Origin: Epiperipatus broadwayi
Lineage: Eukaryota; Onychophora; Udeonychophora; Euonychophora; Peripatidae
NCBI GenBank assembly: GCA_028023455.1
Contig: JAQFVV010006215.1
Span: 7,175,230 to 7,239,229, forward strand
Direction of reading: 5' to 3'
Length of the DNA: 64,000 bases
Part shown: piece by piece, positions 54,860-64,000 of the stretch
Layout: each line of letters starts with the position of its first letter
Numbering within the stretch: position 1 is the stretch's first letter
Made by a program: the position numbers and the translations under genes
The notes under the pieces: generated by a model
Told to the model about the DNA's origin: nothing
Databases searched by the model: none
What the model saw: the letters and a program-made list of their open reading frames with translations, nothing else

Positions 54860-56460
54860 ACTACATAATCTTTGCAAAATTCTTAATTATTTAATGATGG
54901 CATCCCTGTTTTTTAATAATCTTTTTATCTTATTGCAGAAATACCTCAACCATTAATACTAAAATGTCTATTCTTATATTTGAAACTTTTGTATTTTTTG
55001 TAGCTTTTCTTAACATTTTACAGATATATTTCCTTATGCTATCATTATAACGTGTGTACCATTTTATGTCACATATTTTTTTCTAAATTGATCTTTTTTT
55101 ATATTCATTTTTCTTTTCCATGTCTTTGTAGAATATTTACTATTAAATTGCTGTTTTTTTTTTCATGCTGTATATATATTTTAGTAATGGAACTATTGTT
55201 TCTATATTTATCTTGTCTGAGTCAGTCATATTTTAATTTTAAAATATTTTTTAAGTTCTAACCTAAATTCAGTGAAGTTTTTCTAATAGTTAGGGATATC
55301 ATTATTAACTTATTCTGAATATTACTATTGATGATTATTTTTTTGATTAATCTTAAGCATGTTAGTCTTGAAAATATTTTTTGTTAAGCAAACTAGTTTA
55401 ACAGATTTGCCTTCATTTGGATAGTAACCAAAATAAAATTCAGCTTTTGTATGTCTTCATTTGGATATTTCCATGTTTGTTTCCTCTTTAGAGCTTCTCA
55501 AAATAAAAAAGTTGTATCCTTTCTCATTTCTGTTTCTATTTTCAAATATATCACTAAACCTTATCATGTATTTTTTACTTGTAGCATTAATGTTGTACTT
55601 TTAAAATATTGTTTGATAAATCATTGTATAGATATATAAACTTTAATAAGTGCTACAACTAATTGGTTATTCTATATAAATTACATGACCACAACCTTAT
55701 TGATTTGTTTAAACATGACCACTATAGTTATGTAATTGATACATATATATAAAATGTTCTACAGAGACATCAATTTCAATTAATTAATTTGGTCTTTCAT
55801 TAAATAGAAGTCTTAACTTATATAACCATTTTCGTTAATGTTGTTCTGTCACTCATTTTGCAGCTAGCAATATTTAATGCTTTTATAATAAACAACATGA
55901 TCATTTTTCAAATGATTGTTTATTATTTTCTAACTTAACATTATCTGATATTTCCCATATAATATGGGGTGGTTCTTTATAATTCCTGAAATCTTCTTTT
56001 GAATGATCTATAGTTGTATATGGCCATATCTAATAGTGTCATCAAATGATAACCTAGCTTAAAACATAATTGAAGAATCCATAGCCTTCAGTTAGTTTAT
56101 GACTTTACAAGTTTTATTGAAGAATGTTTTTGTGATAAGAATTTTTTTTTTTTAGTTATTTAAAAGCACATATAAATACTTCTAAACAAAAAAAAACACC
56201 ATAACTAATTAAGCATTGATAAATAATATATTATATATATTGGCAAACTGTTAAGTGTTTTAAAAAATTGATGTATAATTTAATAATATTGCTTATTTAA
56301 AAAACATCTTTATTATTATTGATTCAACTGAGTTTTTTATTCTTACAATGTTCTTTATTTAAATGATTTATTCTTACTTAATATAACCTGAATTAGCTAT
56401 TATTTTTTGATAGAGTTCATTTTAATATTATTAACAATCCTTATTTTATATCTTCTATGT
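54860..56460. other. A+T-rich non-coding DNA
   Basis: T-rich on the plus strand, with short open frames that have no recognisable content. Part of it may be the extension of the antisense RTE relic. Confidence 0.4.
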
Positions 56461-56462
56461 AT

Positions 56463-59335
56463 TGTATCAGTTTAACTACACACAATGTTTGCAACATCAA
56501 AATATAATGGTTCGTATTAAGTATAACAAAACACTGTGGTGGTGATGATATTTGAAATGGTATTAGCACTCCCCAAAAGTACTTCTTTCTTTTAGCTCCA
56601 ATTTAAATTAGCCTTAGGCACTATTTTCTTTCTTTATAGAAAGAATACTTTTGAATGAATTATTATTTTTGGTCATCATCAATGTATTTCTGTTACCCCA
56701 GTATCTCCTCTAGGGCATTGTATAACTTCTTCGGTTTAGTGGTATATTAATGGTACATAAGTTCAAGCACAAAAAAACTAAATTTGATAATAACATCAAT
56801 TATATACAATAATTATAAAAAAAAAAAAAATTGCTGCATATATATATATTTGCAATTATCATAAAATCTTAAATGAAATACTTTAGCGTAAGTTAAAGCT
56901 GGTACAAATATTTATATATGTATGAAAAAAAAAAGAAACTAGTATAAAATAATTTCTCCATATAATAATAAGATTTTTCTATATCAATAGAATAAATTTT
57001 AGTTAAATTACATAAAATTGAGACAAAATCAAAATTGAAACAGGGAATCACAGATTTAATTAACTAATTAAATAAAAGATATATAAAAAACTGAAAAAAG
57101 TATTTAGTCTTGAATATTTGGTATTTTGATAAAATATGATTATGTACAAATTTTAGATAAAGGATTATACCAAAAGTGTAATTATGGTAGTAAAACTAAT
57201 TAAAGTAAAAAAATAGATAACCATGAATTTATATGCCCAATGGATGTCAAATTAAAAAACCTTTCAAAAATTAGTGACATGAAAAAAGTATGAACTAAAA
57301 TTGTTTTGTTTCTTATTTTGTCTTTTCTGGTGTTGCCTTGCTTATTTTTGGCCTTTTAAGTAGGATCAAACCAGCGTACTGAGATGAAATACAAGAAGCT
57401 AAAACACCAGATATTAGCTGTAAAGAACTAAAAGTGAAAATATATCATATAGATATCTTTGTGATGGCAGGCCAAGTTCCTGGTATGTGAATGTTCTGAC
57501 CTTGCTACAATGTAGCTTATGAATCATAAAGAGAATGCCCTAAACTAGAATTAAAAACCTGTCATTCTTGAAAGATATTTGCTGCTGAGATATTGTCTAC
57601 CAAAGGCTCATTTGCTAAAGTAAGATGATAAAAGGTAATAGATGAGTGTAAAACAAGAAACCAGAGAATAATATTGAATCTCCAACCAGCTATAAAATAG
57701 AAATGATTTAAAAATCAATCCAGTTTTAACTATGGAATCATCCTAAATATATAAACCGAAAGTGGATCAAGAAATAAATTGCAATGGAAGCAATATGAAG
57801 TTATTCAGTTTGTCCTTACTATACTGTTCCAATATCTGTGTAAAGTGAGTTAATAAAGAAACCGGCTGAATTAATAATCTCATAAAAGTTAAATCCAGAT
57901 GAAATTAAGTTGCCACATATGTGAACTCTTAAGTAAAGATCTGAAAGACATTAAAGTGTGATCATAAAATAATAAACAAGTGGATAAGACTTCATTATTC
58001 AATTAATAGGCCTAAAATAAATACCTAAACTAAATAAAGTATTAGAATTCACTGAAATAAGATGATAGTAAATTTTTGTAATTAATATTCTTTTATATAT
58101 TTCACGAGTGCACATCAATTAATATGTTATATTTTTATTCTAATGTCTTTGTTTTTTATTAATTTTCCTTTTGGTATTTTTATTAATTATTATTATTTTT
58201 ATGTTGTGGGTTGAACTTTGTAGTATATAAATATCTAAATATTCAGGACTAACATTTATTATAATAAGTGTGATTTAACTTATTGTGAATAATAGTTGGT
58301 CCTTATTCCACAATGTTCTTACATCAGTCTCTACAATTGTGATACAGAAATAACTTAGTTTTTATTATTTTGATTAAATATAAGTGATGATTTATATTTG
58401 CTGTATCAATTAAAGTGATTACCCTATACAATATTACCATGTTCATCTGAGCCACTTGTGGAATAATGAAGAGTTCAACATCAAAGAAGCTAGGGAGGGA
58501 TTTGAACCTGACAGATATTTCTCATTATAGAGATGGAGGCTTAATTGCAATATAGCAGATATAAAAGATATCTATAGTGACAAGGGATAGACCTTTTTTA
58601 AAACCTGTTTTATGGGAATGATATGGCTGGATACTCAGTTTGATCCTCATAGTTAGGACATTCAGCCCATACATAGTCAAATGTGGTTGTTCCTAAATTA
58701 CTCCCATTTATAAATCCTTGTTTATTCTAGTTTATATATATGAAATAAAACCTAGTTCCTGTTATAATACAAAATACTGAAATCTTACTAAATAGTCAAA
58801 AATATTACATTTAAATGTAATTATGAATATATATAAATTCATACTAATATTAATTTTAAGGTCTTATATTCAAATATAAAACAAATTTTAATAAAATGAT
58901 TTTACTGTGATTTTTGTTGATATCATAAGCTTATATCCACATTTCACACATCTTTGATTTTTATAAATTCAGTCTTTATTTTAATTAACCTCATTTGACA
59001 TCAATGATTGTAGACAAACGGAAATGGGTTACTAAGGCAAATATAAGTTAATTCTTATAGAGTCCTGTTATGGAATAGTTCATCTTATAATCAGAAATGG
59101 TTGTATCCTATTTACAATCAATGTTCATATGCGAATAAAACTATATTCTTCCACGTTTTTGACTGATGTGCTTTCGATTGTTTAATCACCTGTGGCAAAT
59201 ATTCTTTTGGTAGAAAATATGATTGCTGAATTAGATGTATTATTGAAAAATACTTTTAAACAGTCATCAATGTAAAGCTATTCTACAACATTATAGGAAA
59301 GTATTTTAACTACTGGGTTTCCTTTTCTATTAGAA
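56463..59335 (+). repeat. Copy A of a duplicated 1-kb-plus sequence, with an insert
   Basis: The two parts 56463-56880 and about 58746-59335 match, in order and orientation, 61262-61630 and 61631-62042 plus 63877-64000. Shared landmarks include TGTATCAGTTTAA, CAATTTAAATTAG, TAATTTTAAGGTCTTATATT, TTTTGACTGAT and TGTGGCAAATATTCTT. This is either a segmental duplication or two copies of an unnamed repeat. The copies are diverged, with many substitutions and small indels. Confidence 0.85.
56881..58745. mobile_element. About 1.87-kb insertion present only in copy A
   Basis: The sequence interrupts copy A, while copy B runs continuously across the equivalent point. ATGAAATA occurs just before the left edge and again near the right edge (58740), which could be a target duplication of about 8 bp. 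The content is unrecognised: no long ORF and no obvious inverted ends. The interior includes a higher-complexity part (57296-57560). Confidence 0.5.
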
Positions 59336-60135
59336 GCTACATCATACTTATCTTTTGGCTGGTTATAATCGCTCATTCTTTCTATTTTCTTGCTGGAAAT
59401 ATTTTTATCTCAAATTTAAATACCAGATTTGATTATACAAAACGTTTTTTTTTTTTTTCATTTGAATAGTTGCTTTCCAAATAGCTAGAAAATAACTTAT
59501 TTACGGTGACTTGTAAAAAAGAGAAGACAAAAATCCTTATCGAACTTTTTCTCTAGCCTATTTGGTTTTAATTCTATATAATTTTCAATAAAATATTTAG
59601 ATTTACCATAAGAAAAAGTCAAATTATTTTATTAAGCCTCTTAAGACAAACATAATTTCATGCTATGCCTATATGTCTAATATGTGCACACATATGGCAA
59701 CTTATAAAATTTACAAATCAATTTATTATATTATTTTATTAAGCTATCTTTAATAATTTGGTGACAAGACAGATTTGTAGCACATGATTCTTCATGCAAT
59801 TGATGTAAAATCATAAAATAATTACAATCATTTGTATTCTTACAAGACTTCTTTCCTTAAAAAATTCAAAATTTTATCCACTAATTGGATTTTTATTGTT
59901 AACTGTAATTTATTTCTGACTATTGTATTTGTTTTAATCATTTTACTAAATAGTATTTTACCAATATAATCACAATACCTAAATAAATAATGTACATATG
60001 TTATATATTTCTGTGTTCAGAAATTTGACTGGGCAGCATAATTCATTTTCTAGCTTAATTACGACTCTATTAATGTTTATATTGATGAAATATCCATTCA
60101 GTTCATAACCGTCATTATTTTTTACATTAATTGTC
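59336..60135. other. A+T-rich non-coding DNA between the two copies
   Basis: Nothing recognised. Confidence 0.4.
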
Positions 60136-60139
60136 GTGT

Positions 60140-60830
60140 TTTTCACATTTTCCTCCATTGGTAATGTTATCCAAATAAATCACCCATAACAATGACATCA
60201 ACATAAGCTTCTTTACCACTATCCATGGCCTCAACATCTATGCTATATTTATTTGTAGCATTAATATCAATATCTTCATTTGTCCCTTAATTTTAATATA
60301 ATTAGTTGTTTTATTCACTATGCCAAATAATTTCTGTTTCTTGCATTTTCTCCACAACTTTCTCTAGTCTTTTAAGAATTTTTCTTCCAATAGTGGATTC
60401 TCAATTTGATCATTATCTTTTTTTCTCAACTAACCTTTCTCATTTCCAATTTTTCAATCCTTTCTATAATATCTTGCATGCTTCCCTGTATATTATTCTC
60501 ATTAGACTCAACAGATTTTTGAACAATTTCCTCCAAATCAGTCATTTTCTTTTGACAAACTCCACTTATTGTTGCTCTAAAATGTTATTTCCATCTTCAT
60601 GTACCTTATTGTCTATAATAGCACTTCCAAGCTTTTTTTTTACTTTTTGTTCATTTCTTTCATCAATGCACACATTATTTCAATATTAAATGTGCCTGGT
60701 TCCTCTTCTATATGCTTTTGTACTTTCTGAACTGATTTTTGTTTTTTCAACTATGGTTATGTTAGCTATCCTTGCTCCTCATGTTGCCGATTGCTCCATC
60801 TTGCCATTGTTTGTGTTATATATGCTTGTT
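60140..60830 (-). pseudogene. Decayed coiled-coil ORF, LINE ORF1-like, antisense
   Basis: The minus strand shows a Glu/Lys/Ile-rich segment with DLEEIVQKSVESNENNIQ continuing into IIERIEKLEMRKVS before a stop, at about 60555-60435. This is heptad-like coiled coil of the kind in LINE ORF1. The plus-strand frame of 127 codons at 60306 is its shadow. Similar in style to 9590-11510 but not alignable by eye. Confidence 0.45.
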
Positions 60831-62042
60831 TATATATACATATATAACTAAATGCTTTATTATATTCTTGATGACTGATTCCTATTATTATTTTATTTAT
60901 CTTTTTTTCAATTTGTTACTTATATTTTATTTTCACTGTCATTAAATTAGCACACCAGCTTTTCCCATGCTATTCTCTACTACTATGTGATATATCTGCA
61001 TTTATTATTCTTACCTAATTATTCTGCTCCACATCAAACTTTCTTCTGCCTATCTGGACTGAAACTACTTCAGTATTAAAATGTTAGTATATATATTTTA
61101 CTCTTGCTGATCTTATTTTCCATTACATACACTTCAAATTTATTTGGATATATTTTGCATGTCACATATCATCATGTGCTCAATTAAATGCACTAAAGTT
61201 TGGTAACATATAACAGGTATGGCGTTGAGCAGTAGTAAGAGGCTATATGTTGAATGCCAAATGTATCAGTTTAATCATACACAGTATTTGCAATATCAAA
61301 ATGTTAGTGTTCACATTAAGTATAACAAATTATTTAAATAACATTAGCATTTTCAGAAAGCACTTTCTTTTAGGTCCAATTTAAATTAGTCTTAGGCACT
61401 ACTTTCTTTATAGAAAATGTTTTCAGATAAATGATTTATGATTTTCATCTTAATATATTTCTATTACCCTAGCATGCCCATCAAGGGATTGTGACTTTAA
61501 TGGTATATGTTTGGAATGAATTCACACAACAAAATAACTAAATTTGATAATAAAATATTCCAATTTATTTACAATAATTATAAAATTGCAGTATATATAT
61601 ATTATCAACTATCTTAATTTAAATAAAATACAAAATATTGAAATTTAGTAGTCATAAATATTAAATGTAATTATGAATATTTATAAATCCATTCTAATAT
61701 TAATTTTAAGGTCTTATATTAGAATATGAGAAAAATCTTACCCATTTAATAAAATGTTTTTATCATGTTTTTTGTTGATATCGTAAGCTTATGTTCTATA
61801 TTTCATGAACATCTTTAATAATTGTTTTTATAAACTCGGTCTTTATTTTAATTAACTTCCTTGAGCATTAATGATTGTAAAGAATGGAAATAGATCTCAT
61901 TATAGAATGATAGATCTTATGACAGGTATGGTATTCTTTTTGTAATTAGGCAACATTGTATTCTATTCATGATTACCATTCATATCTGGATAAAACTACA
62001 TAGTTATAGCTTTTTGACTGATATACTTTTGGTTCTTTAGTG

Positions 62043-63868
62043 CAGTGGTCTTCAACCTTTTCACACCTGCGGACCGGCAAAAATAAGGATAAGATTTCAC
62101 GGACCGGCATAATTGTTATAACTGACCAAAAAAACACACTAGTTATTGTGTATTGTAATGGTGTTGCTTACCTTCACATGCTGAACACAGAAAACAGTAC
62201 AATAACAATTGTTCTCATTAATGTACTTGTATTTCTACGTTTATTATTTTTCATTGTTAAAACATGCAAGAATAAAATGTTATTCACTTGAATTTTGGGA
62301 AATATCATAGCTAGTGTAATTATATGACAATGATCATGATAAATGTAATATCTGTATTTAATGTTAAATATACAAGATGAAGTTTTATATATATATATGG
62401 AGGTTGTCTTTTGATAGTAGTAAGGCAAAATAGAAATCACATAATTAAAATCACTGTACAGTCAAAAAAAAATTTGCCATATTTTAAATCTGAAAAAATA
62501 AAACGAAACATGTAAAAGTCTGAAGTTTTGATGTTATTGTAATTTTTTTTGTGCTGGTGTGTTGAAAGGATCAAAAAATGTAATTAATAGGAAAAGTTTT
62601 TGTTAAAAATGGCAAAATAGACATCGCGTGATAGAAATAAAGCCAAAAAAAAAATTGCCATATAGTCGCCATCTTTTTGAAAAAAGACAACAAAAATTAA
62701 TAGAAATTGGTTTTAAAAATAAAAGTTTTACTATATTAGCGGTATACAAATAAAGCCAAAAAAAATATCGTCTTTTAGGCCAAAAAAAAGTGAGCGTATT
62801 TTTAAATAAAAAGGAAACGAAACTTTAAAAAGTCAAAAGTTTTGATCTTATTTTAATGTGGGGGGGGGGGTGGATTGAGAAATACTTTATAAAAGTTAGA
62901 GACAGAAATTTTTTGGTTATTTTTCTTTTTTAAAAAGGTGATAAAAATTGATTTCAAAAATTAAAGTTAATGCCAAAAAAGATCTTATTTTAATTATTTT
63001 TTTGGGGGGAGGGTTGAGAAATACTTTGTCTTCACTGAGACAAAAGTTACTTTTGGTTTGTTTTTATTTTTAAAAAAGGTAATAAAAATTGGTTTTAAAA
63101 ATAAAAGTTTTAGTATATTAGCGGTATACAAATAAAGGCAAAAAAGATATCACCCTAGAGGCCAAAAAAAGTGGCCGTATTTTTAAACAAAAAAAAAACT
63201 GAAACTTGAAAAAGTCAAAAGTTTTGATCTTACTTTATTTTGGGGGAGGGGGGTGTTGAGAAATACTTTGTAAAAGTTAGAGACAGAAGTTATTTTTTGG
63301 TTTTTATTTTTTAAAAAAAGATAAAAATTGATTTCAAAAATAAAAGTTAAAGCCAAAAAAAAAATCGCCGTATAACCAAAAAAAAAACCCACTAAAAATG
63401 AAATATTAAAAGAGGGAGTAGAAAAAATTTAAGAGATCAAAAAAGTCACCATATTTTTAAAATCACGGCCTGGTAACGTTACATTTTATTGTTTTAACAC
63501 ATAAACAATGCCAACAAGCGGCTGTGATTGGCTATCAAAAGACAACCGGAGTTTGTATAATAAAAAACTTTTTTTAATTTTGAATTTTTTTAGAAAAATA
63601 TTAAAAAATTTAATTACCCCCTCCCCCAACATCTGTGATAAATAGAAAAAAATTAATTTATGTATGATTGATTAGATGTTTTTGTTGTGTTTCTTTTTTT
63701 TTTAATCGGGTAAAAATGCAATGAAAAAATGAATAAAAATTGTTTATATTAATTAAAAGTTTAAAATATTATTTTGTTATTACAAACATTCTTTCCAGTC
63801 TAGCACGGACCAGCAGAAAACTTCTGTGGCCCGGCGCCAGTCCACAGACCAGTGGTTGAAGACCACTG
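62043..63868. mobile_element. 1.83-kb non-autonomous hAT element
   Basis: Ends CAGTGGTCTTCAACC (62043-62057) and GGTTGAAGACCACTG (63854-63868) are perfect inverted repeats. The subterminal ACGGACCGGCA is mirrored by GGCCCGGCGCC and CACGGACCAGCAG motifs. The flanks CTTTAGTG (62035-62042) and TTTTAGTG (63869-63876) form an 8-bp target duplication with one mismatch, as expected for hAT. No transposase is encoded; the interior is A-rich with G and T runs. The CAGTGGT...CGGACC ends are of a type common in animal hAT elements. Confidence 0.9.
62706..63350. repeat. ~380-bp tandem repeat inside the hAT element
   Basis: ATTGGTTTTAAAAATAAAAG, TATATTAGCGGTATACAAAT, GTCAAAAGTTTTGATCTTA and TTGAGAAATACTTT recur in the same order starting at 62706 and 63088. 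A partial third set (GATCTTATTTTAAT and TTGAGAAATACTTTG) lies between them. Confidence 0.85.
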
Positions 63869-64000
63869 TTTTAGTGCATGTGGCAAATATTCTTCTGGTA
63901 GCAAATATCAAGATTCTTGAGTTAGATGTAATATTGAAAAATACTTTTAAACAATCAGCAATGTAAAGCAATTCTACAATTCTTTAGGAAAGTATTTTAT

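Larger units (their letters stand above)
61262..64000 (+). repeat. Copy B of the duplicated sequence, with a hAT insert
   Basis: Matches copy A on both sides of the hAT element and runs to the window edge. Copy A (59175-59200, TTTAATCACCTGTGGCAAAT) provides the empty site for the hAT insertion. Confidence 0.85.

Noticed and set aside
62040-62291. ORF of 83 codons at the left end of the hAT element
   Set aside because: It starts in the terminal inverted repeat and has no similarity to a hAT transposase.

Overview
The window reads as nuclear DNA of an animal. It is very A+T rich (roughly three quarters by eye), with long introns bounded by GT..AG, non-LTR and LTR retrotransposons, DNA transposons and long palindromes. 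I see no operons, bacterial-type genes, rRNA, true tRNA or CRISPR. The taxon cannot be fixed from the sequence; a large-genome, A+T-rich invertebrate is my guess.

One host gene can be assembled. Six plus-strand exons (17631-17753, 19529-19615, 19712-19852, 19938-20063, 26539-26607, 51065-51628) join in one frame with every junction in phase 0. They encode the last ~369 residues of a protein-kinase-like polypeptide whose nearest match, from memory, is the C-terminal kinase domain of STK31 (TDRD8, a Tudor-plus-kinase germline protein). The catalytic Asp of HRD is Ala and the Gly of DFG is Thr, so it looks like a pseudokinase. The exons for the N-lobe and the Tudor part were not found; they may lie upstream of the window or be hidden in 1-17630.

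Region by region. 1-6.7 kb: A+T-rich DNA with a 227-bp near-perfect palindrome. 6.7-9.4 kb: a 2.74-kb DNA transposon with 46-bp terminal inverted repeats, a 9-bp target duplication, a transposase zinc-ribbon remnant and a satellite-like core. 9.6-11.5 kb: a decayed minus-strand coiled-coil ORF like a LINE ORF1. 11.7 kb: a tRNA-like SINE head. 13.7-15.6 kb: a 5'-truncated RTE-type LINE. 17.6-51.7 kb: the STK31-like gene. 52.6-53.7 kb: a duplicated and inverted repeat. 54.3-54.9 kb: a decayed minus-strand RTE copy. 56.5-59.35 kb and 61.26-64 kb: two copies of one sequence, one carrying a ~1.9-kb insert and the other a 1.83-kb hAT element with 8-bp target duplications.

The most striking structure is in the last intron of the kinase-like gene (26608-51064). 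A LINE is split into an endonuclease half (ending 28065) and a reverse-transcriptase half (from 41391) by a 13.3-kb LTR retrotransposon flanked by the direct repeat AATAT. That element carries a third, diverged LTR in its middle (31587-33680). This divides it into a short internal region with a coiled-coil ORF and a second internal region with a broken Ty3/gypsy-type gag-pol. Its 3' LTR is in turn interrupted by an RTE LINE (39370-40496), for which the 5' LTR preserves the empty site. The order of insertion can therefore be read directly: host intron, LINE, compound LTR element, RTE.
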